A stretch of DNA of 64,000 bases from Toxoplasma gondii ME49. Its lineage: Eukaryota > Apicomplexa > Conoidasida > Eucoccidiorida > Sarcocystidae. Below the pieces are notes generated by a model. The model did not search any database, was not told the origin of the DNA, and saw nothing but the letters and a program-made list of their open reading frames with translations. The stretch lies in the NCBI RefSeq assembly GCF_000006565.2, contig NC_031476.1:4178458-4242457 (forward strand). Reading direction: 5' to 3'. Position numbers and translations under genes: made by a program. The number at the start of each line of letters is the position of its first letter. Within the stretch, counting starts at the first letter, position 1. Below are positions 25,072 through 36,220 of the stretch, one piece after another.

Positions 25072-25938
25072 TCAGCTCTCCAACCACTGGAGCGGGTCGT
25101 AGATCACCTCGCGCTTCCCGCCTCCAGAGCTTCTCGCGGCGCCGCCTGCTCCGAAGCCGGCAGCCGCGCCGGACTTCCTGGCGGCTTGTCGCTCCGCAGC
25201 CTGAGTCTCGATTTTCTGTCGAAGCAACTGAACCTGAAAAGCCGACGAAACAAACGTGAGAGCTCGCGGCGCGGAGAATGCATGCCTTAAACACGCGAGG
25301 GGAACGGCTGGAGCGACAAAGAAAAAGAACTTCGTGAGCAGCAAGCAAGAGAAAAGGAGATTCGTCCCCTCGAGAGTCTCTCTTCGGAGCCAGGAGACAT
25401 TTTAGTCAGGTGTACATACACCCCGGTCTCCGGGGGAGCGCGTTGAGTTTTTAAACTGCTTCCCTCAACTTCTGGCTGGTCGGAGTATTATTCCTATCTT
25501 TGGCACCTTGCTAGTGACCGCTTCACTTCTCTCTCTACACTAAATCCACAGCATTTTCGCAACTAGTTTCCTGTCGATACGCGAACTCCAGGTCTCTCTC
25601 GATCTCACAACCACCTAGTCTCAGCGTTTGCAGGGTCGTTCTAAGCAGGAACGCGGCTACGCTGGCTCCAACGCATGCAGTGTGCATTGCCTTCTCTCTC
25701 CTACCTTCGAGGGGCCTTTTTCTCCAGAACTGCATGCGCCGTGCGAGTCCGAGCCGTCCGAAGGCGCTGTCGCGGCAACTCCGCCGACGCCACTGGAACT
25801 GTTGCTGCGGAATACGCGAGTCTTGGGAAGCGCGGGCGGAGTCTCTCTATCAGACTCTTCGTCAGCCTCCTCCAGATTTCGATTCATCACTTCTCGCAGC
25901 CTCTCTCCTCTCAGTTCCTAGAAAGGCACACATAAAAC

Positions 25939-25992
<54 letters not shown>

Positions 25993-28900
25993 GTGCACAA
26001 CTGTGTAGATGACGACCTCGTTTCAGAGGGCAGAGTACGCATATGTGCGATTCCACATGCATACAGAGAAGACTGATCTCGAGGCATGCGCATATTTAAA
26101 AAATAAAAATCCATGGAGAACTGTGAATCTGCATGTGGTCAGACCCATCCCGTTTTCACCGTTTACCTGTCTCGACATGCGATTGGCTTCTAGGCAGTCG
26201 TCGGAGAGAAGCGTTCGAATTCGTGTAGTTGAGAAAGGAACGCTCCGTCCATGAGCTCTCCTTTCTGCCGCTGTCTCTTCCCCACAAGGCCCTTTTTTCT
26301 CCTCTTTGCTGGGCGCGGTCCCCTCTCCACAAGGCCCTTTTCTCTCCTCTTTTCTGGGCGCTGTCCCCTCTCCACAAGGCCCTTTTCTCTCCTCTTTTCT
26401 GGGCGCTGTCCCCTCTCCACAAGGCCCTTTCTTCTCCTCTTTGCTGGGCGCTGTCCCCTCTCCACAAGGCCCTTTTCTCTCCTCTTTTCTGGGCGCTGTC
26501 CCCTCTCCACAAGGCCCTTTCTTCTCCTCTTTGCTTGGCGCTGTCTCTTCCGAAGGCGAAGACTCGCCCCCACCGCTCGCCCTAGAAGACGCCACAGCCG
26601 CCGACGAAGGCGCAGCAGAGGAAGGAGAAGAAGACGCGACGGAAGAGACCGAGGAAGATCTGGAAGACTGGAAGCGCTTGGCGACGGCAGCCACCACACC
26701 GTGAGGAATCCTCAGCTGGTCGCCAGCAGAGGAACTCGTGCATGCAAAAGTTGAGGCGCGAGATACAGAATTCGCGAAAGAAGCGACGCTTGACGAAGCA
26801 GGTCCCCCAGAGAGCGTATGAGGCACACTTCGCCGGCCTGCAAAGACACAATCGCACAGCTCGAGATGAACGCAAACATCGGACAACTGCTTTTATGATT
26901 GACTGGCCACTCAATGCATTCGTACACGCTTGTACATTAATGACAACGGCATACGCACAGATAACGTATTTACACATAATTCGCGGCGAAATATGTGAAT
27001 GCATATATCCATACCTATATACAGATATAGATATATGCATACGTATGATGTGGAACAGCACTACCGTGTATGCATGTATGGATGTACATACATACATACA
27101 TACATACATACCTACATACATACCTACATACATACATACCTACATACATACCTACATAAATACATACCTACATACATACATACCTACATACATACATACC
27201 TACATACATACATATATATATACATACATACATACCTACATACATACATATATATATATATATATACATACATACATATATACATATATATATATGTATA
27301 TGTATATGTGTGTGTATCGACTGTGAACTAGCAGCACATCACGAGCAAATGGAAGAGCGCGTGATGTCCGAAAAAAGTATCTTCTATCGATTTCTTTTCT
27401 TGCCTGTTTGCTGTCCCAGTGAGGTTCGAGGGCGCAGAGGGCAGGGAGGAAGGACTTCCGGGGTCGACGCCAACAGGGGCGGCACTGGCGAATCGAGAAG
27501 CTCGCTCTGAAGAGAACAAAAGCGGATGCAGGCGCTCATGCAGACGCGCATTTGCCTTCACCTTTTTTATTTTTTAGGATCTTTTTTATTTTATAGCATC
27601 TTTTTTATTTTATAGTATGTTTGTGCAGTTCCGCGAGCATGTAGATTCCAAAGTACAGCTACGCGTTCCCACACGGGTACAAGGCGAAAAGGCAAGGCAC
27701 TCTGTCATGCACATTTTGTCTCCACCTCGGTGATGTGTCTATTTCCAGACTCCCGTTTGCGTTTTTCGCTTTTGCCGTGGTTTCCTTCCCTCTTGCTTTC
27801 CTCGGCTTCCTCTCTCCTGCTTTCCTCGGTTTCCTCTCTCCTGCTTTCCTCGGTTTCCTCTCTCCTGCTTTCCTCGGCTTCCTCTCTCCTGCTTTCCTCG
27901 GCTTCCTCTCTCCTGCTTTCCTCGGTTTCCTCTCTCCTGCTTTCCTCGACTTCCTCTCTCCTGCTTTCCTCGGTTTCCTCTCTCCTGCTTTCCTCGGTTT
28001 CCTCTCTCCTGCTTTCCTCGGTTTCCTCTCTCCTGCTTTCCTCGGTTTCCTCTCTCCTGCTTTCCTCGTCTCCCTTCAGTTCCTCGCTGTCAAGAGCCTC
28101 TGCCTCTCCCCACACTCGTATGCATCTGCGATGTCTTTCGCCTCTCACTTTCCAGCAGGCGGCGACTACGCCTGCGGCTTGTTGCCAGCAGAGCTTGACT
28201 CCCGCGGAGCCGACGAGGACCCATTCGGCTGCGGGTGTCGCTGTTTCTCTCTCCGTTTGCTCCGCTCTCTTTTTGGCGCTGCCCGCGGCCGCCTGGCCAG
28301 CTGCAGCCGCCTGGCCAGCTGTGCTTTGTGTCTTGTTTGCGCTGGCTTCCTGGGTGCTCGGCAGAAGCGGCAGAAGGTCGAGCACCTCCACAGACTGAAA
28401 AACTGGGTGCAGGCTGCTTTGCCGTCCTCCCGCAACGCAGAGATGCGGCCGCCGCTCGGGTCCTTTCAGCCACACAAAGCAAATCGGGCCTATGCGCGCC
28501 TCGTTCAGACTTGGCACTGAGCAGCAAAAAAAAGCAAAGACGCACCGTCCAAGATAACTTAAGAAGAAGAAAAGAAAAAGAAGAAGAAGAAAGAAGAAAG
28601 AAGAAGAAAAGAAGAAAGAAGAATGGAGAAAAGAAGAAAGAAAAAGAAGAAAGAAAAAGAAGAAAGAAGAAGATCCTTCGGGTTCTTCTGTCCGTGGGGT
28701 CGGGGATGAACAGAGAGGTAGAGAGGTCTGCATCCTAACCTGCTAGAATGTGACATTCTCTTGAAAGTGAAAAACGATACACCGGGACAGCGGCGGAGAG
28801 GGGAGACCTCTCTCACATAAATCGCGGTACAGGCCGAAGCGAAGAGACAGATGCTCATCACAGACCCCGTTCCCTACCAAAAAAATCCATGTCCTGTGTT

Positions 28901-31543
28901 GGGTTGCGCGGCCCTACATGTGCAGAAGCATCGTAAGGCCCCAACAAAGGATCAACGGTCACAGGAGGCGCGTTTCAAGTTCCTCTCTTCCTAGAGATCG
29001 CAGGAGTAACTATGTGGTTTCTATCAGAAAAACGCAACCCTTCTCACAGAAAAACATAAAAGCGCGGTTTCTCTCGCCGTTCATTCTTCGGCCGTGGAAG
29101 ACGGCAAGTGCATGCCTTTTGCGGAGTGACACTCGGACGAAGAGACGGAGTTCTGCGTCGAGTTTCCTCTTTTCTTGACTCACGCTCAAACCATTCGTTT
29201 GTGCTGCTGTCGAACATCTCGACGGACGAGAGTGGCTTAACGCCGTTGGTGCCTCCTGTGATCCGACAGAGACGAAAAGCGCGTTCATTCACGAAAAGAG
29301 GTTAAACCAACGCAAAGGTTCTTCGAAGAAAAAGTATGGAGCTGCTGGGGAGTCTCCGCGTCTCTCCCATGCACGACTCCCTCTAGACACCTCGACCCTC
29401 TCCCTCTCCCTCTCCCTCTCAGTTCTCTCTGTGTGTGACTCCTCGTCTCTCTTTCTCGCTCTCTCATTCCACTCTCTTCTCTCCTCCTGTGTCGCTTGCG
29501 GTGTCTCTGTGGGGGGTCTGCGCTCCTTCCCTCTCGCGAGCTCTGTGTGTTTCCTCGAGTCCCGCTTCTCTGTCTCAACTCGTTCACTCCCGTTTGTGCC
29601 GAGGCAACGCACTCATCTCCACGAAGAAGACGACAGTCGTCGACACACTGTGAACTCTCCGCCGGATCTCCCGCATGGCGTCTTCTCACCTGCACAGAAA
29701 ATCAAGCCTCGGTACTGCGCGACGCCGAAGCTCGCTCGGCCGTGCTTCATCGACGGCAAACTCTGCCAGCCCTCTGCTCCGTGGCTCGCCCCGCCCTCGC
29801 CGGAACAGGCCTGCTTGCCAGCCCCCTGAACTGCATGCAGCGGCTCCGCGCGGTCGCATGCAGTCCCCTGCTGCGGCGCCTGCGGTGTATGCACACCTGG
29901 ACTGCCTTGTGCGACGGCGTCAGCGGAAACGCCAGCAGGGGAGCTGGGAGCTGTCGCGAGACTCGAGCTTCTCGAGCAGGACGGAGAAGACAGCGGGGCG
30001 ATGGCCAAACCCTCGACTGTCTTCAGCACCCGGCCATGGTCACCCGCGGCGTCTCTGCCGCCAAGCGCGAAGATGTTCGATCCGATCGCGACGGCGCCGA
30101 ACGAGTGCCTCTGGTGCTGCAGCGGCGCCAAGTTGATCCAATTGCGCTTCACCGGGTGGTACAGCTCGACAGATTTCAAGACGCCTTTCTCGTTCTCGCC
30201 GCCCAGCACAACCGCGCGACCGCCAGACACCGCGCAGCCCGCTGGAAAGGAAAGGCAGCAAGGAATGGGAGACTCTGTGTGAAAACACGAACGGCGAGAA
30301 GCAGCGTGGAAGAGAGAGAGACGAAATCCTCGGCTCAGAACGAGGGGAGGAAAGTGAGACTGACGACAGTGAGGACGAGAGAGCGCGAATGAGACTGAGA
30401 GAGAGAACGAGCGATCGAGACAGCCAAGGAAGCGCGTTGTTAAACGGACGAGTGGTGTCTTGGAGACATACGGCACACTGAAGAATGCGCAGGGACCGAA
30501 CGCAGCGTGAAGTCCAACGAATTCCTTGCCTTGTGACCTCTGTCTTCTCACCGTGGTGAGCGCGTGCAAAGTGCAGCGAAGGCATCGAGACCCAGCGCTC
30601 CTCTGTCTCTTCGAATCGTTCAACTGAGTTGAGGACGGTCTGTCCGTCTCTGCCGCCGACGAGCAAGACTTCATGACCTGCACAGACACCGTACAGAGTT
30701 CCAGCGGATCCAAACGACAGGCAGTAGGGCCTCACCACGAGTCCAAGAAGAAGCGGCGAAAGGAGTCCGAAATCCACGTCAACTCTCCAGAGGACGGACA
30801 TGCAAAAAAGCCGCAATCGTGAGTTACAGCATAAAACCCGAGGCAAACCGAGGCGGAATGAAGGGCGCGAAAAAACAGAAACGCACCTTTCCGCGCAGAG
30901 ACACGCGCAAGACGCGACGGGGAGAAGAGAGCGACAGGCGAAAAAAAAGGACCGGCGAACACAAACGACGAAACGTTCGGACATGTGCACTCGTCCACAG
31001 GAGAACGTAACGGCAACCTTTCTGCCAAAAGAGTGTGACGAAAAAGAAAGACGGGGGGAGAATGCCGCGCCTCATCAGTCACGGGGAGGGCGCGCCTCGT
31101 CGGTGTCACTTCAAACGCATGACAGGTCTGGGGCGCCTGTGGTGGAAACAGGGGGGAAAACGCGGGGGAAAAGCAGAGATGGGCGGCAATTTCATACCTG
31201 AAGTAACGCAAGTCACATGGCCATATCGGGGAGTCTGTAACTTAGGCAAAGTCGCCTCAGGCAGAAGAAGAGGAGTCTTTTCGAGGGTCTGCTGCTTGGA
31301 TGCACCCGCCGCCGTCTCCTGAGGCTCCCCGTCGGGTGTACGTACACCCAAGAGTCCCGAAGGTGCCACGATCAACTTATAGGCGACATCAACGGGTCGC
31401 CTTTCTTCGTTGCCGCCGGAAAGCACGACCCACGGGTGGTCTTCAGCCTCGTCTCGCGACCTGTCGCTTTCTGGAGGCTCTCCCCTAAAGGGCGAATCGC
31501 CAGGAGATCCGCAAACAGGAGTGCAGACCGGTTTGTCCGCCAT
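25072..31543 (-). CDS. Kelch-repeat protein with Cys-containing 15-residue repeats, about 795 aa
   Basis: Eight minus-strand exons join with consistent phases to 2388 nt: 31543-31198, 30677-30552, 30241-29690, 29255-29184, 28516-28149, 26715-26167, 25917-25705 and 25233-25072. The start ATG lies in a GCCATGGCGG context; upstream in-frame extension into about 31.74 kb is possible. Kelch blades show the Gly-Gly turn and the distal aromatic signature: VLLVGGRDGQTVLNSVERF...RWVSMPSL, VVLGGENEKGVLKSVELY...NWINLAPL, FALGGRD, GGTNGVKPLSSVEMF...EW and VAGGRQSSLHPVFQSVEVLD. They probably form one propeller. After it come six to seven 15-aa repeats (KEEKKGPCGEGTAPR type), an acidic helix (LREVMNRNLEEADEESDRE) and the C-terminal end REVIYDPLQWLES. 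No BTB or coiled-coil/K13-type N-terminus is present, so this is not Kelch13. Kelch propellers bind proteins; the partner is unknown. Confidence 0.82.
25409..25422 (-). repeat. GGTGTAYRTACACC palindromic element, copy 2
   Basis: Plus strand GGTGTACATACACC followed by CCGGTCTCCGGGGGAG. It is intronic, between the last two exons of the kelch gene, and has the same orientation and flank as the copies at 4226 and 31335. Confidence 0.75.
25943..25995. repeat. (TA)n microsatellite in a kelch-gene intron
   Basis: A pure TA run of roughly 40 bp, then TTATATATG, about 30 bp upstream (in gene sense) of the 25917 acceptor. Confidence 0.92.
26296..26545 (-). repeat. Coding 45-bp minisatellite in the kelch gene
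   Basis: About six copies of a 45-bp unit encode KEEKKGPCGEGTAPR or KEERKGPCGEGTAPS. Two unit types (Ser-Lys...Lys-Lys and Arg-Lys...Arg-Lys) alternate imperfectly. Each unit carries one Cys inside a GPCGEG turn. Confidence 0.92.
27085..27308. repeat. TACA/TACC and (TA)n compound microsatellite
   Basis: A long TACATACATACC-type array grading into (TA)n, inside the 1.4-kb intron between kelch exons 28516-28149 and 26715-26167. Confidence 0.92.
27778..28072 (-). repeat. 24-bp purine/pyrimidine minisatellite (about 12 copies)
   Basis: Unit CTGCTTTCCTCGGTTTCCTC plus TCTC, pyrimidine-rich on the plus strand. It could be read in the minus frame as ESRREETE repeats, but the preferred donor (TGGAAA/GTGAGAGG at 28149/28148) removes it as intron. 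That splice links two well-formed coding segments in phase. Confidence 0.85.
28559..28680. repeat. Polypurine GAA/AAG tract
   Basis: About 120 bp of almost uninterrupted A/G on the plus strand, so a polypyrimidine tract on the kelch coding strand, 40 bp upstream of the 28516 acceptor. It may act as an extended polypyrimidine tract and could adopt triplex structure. Confidence 0.9.
29397..29424. repeat. CTCCCT hexamer repeat
   Basis: About four tandem CTCCCT units in the kelch intron between exons c (30241-29690) and d (29255-29184). Confidence 0.8.
31335..31348 (-). repeat. GGTGTAYRTACACC palindromic element, copy 3
   Basis: A perfect palindrome, GGTGTACGTACACC, extending to 16 bp with flanking G/C. 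It is coding in kelch exon 1 (LGVRTPDG) and is followed on the plus strand by AAGAGTCCCGAAGG, which resembles the flanks of copies 1 and 2. Confidence 0.75.
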
Positions 31544-33590
31544 GGCTGAAGTGTCCGGTGAAAGGGAAGAGTCGCGTTTGGCGCGCGTCGATTTCGCCCT
31601 GCCGCAAACAGCAGAGGCGCTGAGAACCACGCCTTCCTGGCTGACAACTGGGTGAGTGGTTTCAAGAGGAGGAGAGGAGGTAGATTCCGCAGACGAGCGT
31701 CGGTCTAAGAATCCCTGCAGCGACTGGTCCGTGGCGGCAGCTGCAGCCCCAGAAAAAAAACAGAAAGGGGCGGAAATGCAGTTTGGAGAGTGTGGCGGTT
31801 TCCCCTCTAGAAGAAGGGAGAGAGAAGAACGCCGCTGGCGCCCGCAGCTCTTTCTTCGGCGACCGAGTGCCCGGCCGCAAAGTCGGCGCGCTCCCGTTTG
31901 AAGCGCGAAAGAGCCAGCGGGCAAAAAGTCAAAGGAGACGGGGAAGAAGGGACCGCGAAGAGAAGGAAACAGAGAAGCACAGCAAAGCAGAAACAGCTTC
32001 AGAGACACACGAGGTCGAGAGAAATGGTAAGCGGTATTCTGGCCGATCCCAAGAAGCCGCCTCCGCAGAAGTCCTGCGTGTGTGGAAGGAAATTCTCGAC
32101 AGGGTGAACCTCATAAGACTCGGTTGCTTCGACGCATCGTACCAGAAGAAACGGAAGAAAGAGGGATCTCTGAAAGGGAAACGGCACAGAAAACGCAAAG
32201 AGCTGTGTCTAAGAACTGTTTTCTGCGTGAGGGCGCGGCCACATGCACAGCTAGAAAAAGGCGCTGTCTGCGAGAGTCGTTCAAAAGCGCGAGCCTGGTG
32301 TTACTCTCGAGTTTTCGGTGTTTAACCTATTCTCTTTCCTCGTGCAGCGACACCATTATACGCATCCCTTACATCACCAAACACAGCAAATCCACCGGCG
32401 AGTATGTGTGAAATCACGCTTAGAAGGACCCCTCTAGTTCGTTTCTGGTTTACACAGAGTAATGGTCCGCGGTGCAGCAGTCGGCGCCCTCCGCCAGCGT
32501 CGCCCAGGCCCTTGCTTGCGCGAGAAAGTGTCTGTATTCTTTTCTGGGGTTTCTACCGGAAGCCGCCTCACTTTAGAGAGGTTCTTCGCAAAAAGGCCGG
32601 AACTCTAAGGTGTGTCAATCCTGGATGGTGCAGCAGAAGAAGTATTCTCTGTTAGGGGTTGACGATTCTTCGGTCAGGCCCAGTGCCACGCTGCTCTCGC
32701 TTTTTCCGCAGCAATGCATTTACTGCAGTGAGCACCGGACTATGAATGGAGGAGAATTGCCACTGAAGTCCTTGACATGGTGTCCATTTGCTCAGAAAGA
32801 TCGAGGCGAATATCTGGCGCTACACTGAAAAATTCAGCTGAAAGCACAACACAGAATTTCTGCGGGGGACGTCGCGACTCCGCACGGGGTGCTTCCCGCT
32901 AGAATCTGTCTACTTCAAATCGCGAGTTCAGTTGTTATACTCGACACCACAGCGTATATGTGTCACAAGTCCTGAGTTCTCACCTTTGGCGGATCATTAT
33001 GGAAACGACTGTTGATGCACAGGGGGGAACTGTCGTCGCAAACCGGCTTCAATCAACAGCTTCCCGCGATCCAGCACAAATACCGGACAGAAACTGTAAC
33101 ATGAATGAAAGAAAGTCAATCTCACTTACAGAAGGGTCGATCGTCGAGACACCTGTAGAAGCGCAGTAGCTGAGGAACCAGAAGAGTCTGTCACAGCCTC
33201 AATGGGGATGTCCGATGGGGGTTGTCGAATGTGTGAAGCGCTCTGTGTTGGTTACCAAAGGTGGCATGTGGATTACTCGTATGTCTGCCCTCTGAATGAT
33301 GGTGAGCTACTCTGCAGTAGCCGTAGCCGGCCGCCTTATGAAGTCCACACAATGCTGCGCTGACTTGTGGTTTCTCTGGTATTCGTAGTAAGCTTCTGTT
33401 GGGTGCGGGTGTGGACCTGGGTGACTGTGTCACTCATATTTGGCGGGCATGATGCCGCGTGCCTGTCTTCCAGAATCTTCGAGTCCAGAGTAGGAAGTAG
33501 CGTTTCCCAGTCTTGGAGAATACTAAATCGTCAAATTCGACGAATCTGTGTTCTAGATGAGGTCGAGGCGACCTCCACAGCAAATGAACG
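31544..33590. other. Upstream of the kelch gene; no supported gene
   Basis: Expected to hold the kelch promoter and 5' UTR. The minus frame is open upstream of ATG 31543 to a TTTTTTTTCTGGGGCTGCAG acceptor-like site near 31740, so a short extra coding piece is possible. From about 32.3 kb GC content falls, and I see only short unrelated ORFs. Confidence 0.5.
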
Positions 33591-34214
33591 TCAAAACCGC
33601 CAGGTAGCAGGCATGTAATCTCTGCCGCTGTCGAGCTCGAACTCCTCTGGCTCTCCGGGAATGAAAAAACTGGAGGAAGGCCGAGGCAAAATGTGAGGCT
33701 TCAAGTCGCGGAACGAAGCCGAAGGTGGGTCGTTCCGTGGCTCCTCTTTATCCGCATGCGTGTGATTCTTGTTGCTTGGCAAAGGGTAAACACACGGCTG
33801 GCACTCTTGCAGATAACGCCTATCCCCCCAGCGCTCTCGACAAAATTCACATAACAACTCGTCGGTCATTCTGTCTTTCAGGCCTCGACAATCGAACCCG
33901 CAGTACTTCCAACAGGTTGACAAGCATCCGGTGCCTCTACGTCGGCACGTATTGCACCACCGCGACAGTGTTACAGAACCAAAGTCAGACACAGCCTTTG
34001 CCTGCAGTGCATGTCGCTTCCAAATCTGACCAGCAGGAGACGACTGAATAGTTACAATACTTGGTGCTGCCCTAGTTGTATTCCAAGTTAATAGGAAAGC
34101 GAAAAGGGTACGGGCGATCCACCGTACGCGAAATGCCAAGGATGGCTTCGACTCATTTCTACGCAAGCGCAGAAGAAGGCTTGTAAGCGATGCTAGTGCT
34201 TCGCCTGCACACAT
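33591..34214 (-). CDS. Putative secreted or membrane-anchored Cys-rich protein, 207 aa
   Basis: Single-exon ORF whose ATG sits in GTCAAAATG, the favoured coccidian start context. A hydrophobic stretch at about residues 32-44 (WIARTLFAFLLTW) is followed by TTRAAPS, a plausible signal-peptidase site, so it looks like a signal sequence with a long n-region or a signal anchor. Ten cysteines lie between about residues 87 and 141. The order is CxxC (87/90), then C97, C101, C105 and C109 at exactly four-residue spacing, then CxxC (122/125) and CxxC (138/141). That pattern suggests disulfide or metal binding. The tail is Pro/acidic. The ORF lies in a gene-poor, lower-GC stretch, typical of lineage-specific genes. 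I recognise no family. It could also be one exon of a longer gene or a chance ORF. Confidence 0.45.
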   Translation of the reverse strand: MCAGEALASLTSLLLRLRRNESKPSLAFRVRWIARTLFAFLLTWNTTRAAPSIVTIQSSPAGQIWKRHALQAKAVSDFGSVTLSRWCNTCRRRGTGCLSTCWKYCGFDCRGLKDRMTDELLCEFCRERWGDRRYLQECQPCVYPLPSNKNHTHADKEEPRNDPPSASFRDLKPHILPRPSSSFFIPGEPEEFELDSGRDYMPATWRF

Positions 34215-35791
34215 TTTGACACTGGGTCTCTGCACCGAGTTCCATCCAACTCGTTCGCTTCGCGCTTTTATCGAGCAAGCTCAGCAGTTGCTTTGTCGTG
34301 ATACGTTTTGCTCGAAGAATCCTATTCACAGAACAAGCTGCTAGTTTCGCTTGGTGCAAAATAACTGTCCAGAGCAGTGGTCAGCAGGAGCTCCCTGTTG
34401 CCTTCCCGACTTGGAGGTTATGAAATTCAGGACAGTGAAGCAAACAGAAGGAAAGGCAAAAGTGGGCTTTTTGTACTTCTTCACAAGTATCAGAAATATA
34501 ACTGTCTTTGTGACTTCCTGATGAAGAAGCATGTTAGGGTAAAGAGTTCGTCAACTGTGTAACTTTGATGTACTTCGCATACGGTTTCTGTAGGTGAGAC
34601 AGCAGTTTTGTTCAGGATGACGATCGACGTAATGCGATACGACAGAAGCGGTGGCGGCCGGTGGCGGCTCCCTTTCCAGTTTCGCACTTCACGTCTGAAT
34701 CACAATGGTGCAGACAGACGAAAACACACTCATGGAAAGCTACACTTTTGTCGCAATAAATCTTTAAAAATAAACCAGCTCGAACTATCCAACACCGACA
34801 AGGAGTTCCCACGATAACCATTCGCTTGCTCTCTGCTACCATCGACTGTATGTAACTGCGTCCATCGGTAAAAGGCTCGAGTGAGTTTGAGGGGCGGTTC
34901 CTGGCCCCTCACGTGGACGGCTGCTTTTTAGCTGTTCGCAAGTACTGTGGCAAATGTTCATCGTGTGTGTACAGTTTCAAAACAAACACAGAGCACTGAG
35001 TTTCCATTGAGACGTTAAGCAAACTTAGGGCAAGAATTCTGTTCCACTAAGCTCAGACGTTCTCTGAAAAAAGTGCCCACCAGTTTAAGTGACATCGCTG
35101 CGAGCCTGCATCTTTGGACACCGCTTAGTAATTTGCTGTAAAAACGCTCCGCCTGTAAAGTGTGTAAGGCGGGAAACGTCGAGCTCGGTGAGAATCCGTT
35201 CTGTCTTATTGATGCAGAAAGTAAGTTTCTGAGGTTCCACTGCCACAAACGTGAGTGTGGGACCTGAGCCGCTTTATCTGGGGTTGTTCATGAAGCTCCA
35301 GGCTGAGCTACAGAAAACCGTATGATAAATAAACATATACAAAGGTCCCCATGAATGAAAACCCCGAGTAACGGAAACCGTACATTACAGTCGATTCTGA
35401 ACCGTGGCTGCACAACAAGCTGCTTTGTCAGGCTACGCCGTTCTGTCCTGCTGTCCAATAGAACAGAGAGACGCGCTTTCCTGGGAGGTGCCAAGATTGC
35501 ACAGAAGTCAACGAAACTTCTCTTGTGGTCATCTTGCGTGCCCCAGCAGGCACACTGTACCACATTCGGGTTCCGCGGAGAACCTTGTGGACGGTAATCC
35601 CACGAAAGAGAGAAAGCGAAGCACTGAAGGGGCACATCCGAAGTCTGGAACATCACTGCGTAGCTGAATGTGGCTTTCGAAGCTGCTTGGAAACGTATGG
35701 TCGCGAGAAAAAGCTCTCATCGGAATTTAACTGGATGCTGAGACTGGAAACCAAACGTCACACTTGCCTCATGAGCTGCATCAGCTGTGCA
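34215..35791. other. Gene-poor stretch
   Basis: Lower GC than the flanking genes. Only short ORFs are present (for example 35288-35656, minus) with no convincing splice sites or recognisable domains. Confidence 0.5.
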
Positions 35792-36220
35792 TCAATATTG
35801 CATCCCCGTACGCGGAATAAACGGGGATCCTTGGTTGAAACTCGTGAAGAAAATCTCAGCTGTAGTTTCCGCTTCAGACAGCCCGGTGCTTTTCCTGCTG
35901 TCACCGGTGGTGGAAACCGTGGTGTCGGTGTCTTCCGTGGAACGTGTTCCCAGTCTCCCGTTGTTGGCCAGATACGGGGGGCAAGCGTAAGCCTGTGAAG
36001 AAGGTGAACGTCCAGATAACGAGTAAGCGGTCGCGGTTAGGCCTGCGCGAACCCGAAATCTGGCTTGGTCATTCAAAAACGCTTTTACAGAGTATTCAGC
36101 AGATTCGGCTGCTTGGCGGGCAGCAGCAGCGGCTGCTTGGGCTTGTCTTGAAATCGCTGCGGAGCACGTCGAGTTGTGCTGGTGTCCTCGACTGCCGGCG
36201 TACTTCTTGTTCGTCGCCAT
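35792..36220 (-). CDS. Hypothetical small Ala-rich protein, 142 aa
   Basis: ORF from ATG at 36220 (context CGCAATGGCG) to a TGA at 35792. It contains a predicted Ala/Gln-rich helix (ISRQAQAAAAAARQAAESAE) followed by a basic segment and a Ser/Thr-rich tail. No signal peptide, no known motif and no recognisable homologue. The possible acceptor TCACAG just upstream of the ATG means it might instead be an internal exon. Weak call. Confidence 0.25.
   Translation of the reverse strand: MATNKKYAGSRGHQHNSTCSAAISRQAQAAAAAARQAAESAEYSVKAFLNDQARFRVRAGLTATAYSLSGRSPSSQAYACPPYLANNGRLGTRSTEDTDTTVSTTGDSRKSTGLSEAETTAEIFFTSFNQGSPFIPRTGMQY

Noticed and set aside
27705..28733. 342-codon minus ORF with ESRREETE repeats as one coding unit
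   Set aside because: Splicing at TGGAAA/GTGAGAGG joins kelch segments in phase and leaves the repeat in an intron. It also opens in an FFFFFL-type polypyrimidine tract upstream of an acceptor.
25072..31543. Kelch13 (K13) orthologue
   Set aside because: No BTB domain or K13-type N-terminal coiled coil; the repeat-rich, C-terminally extended architecture differs.
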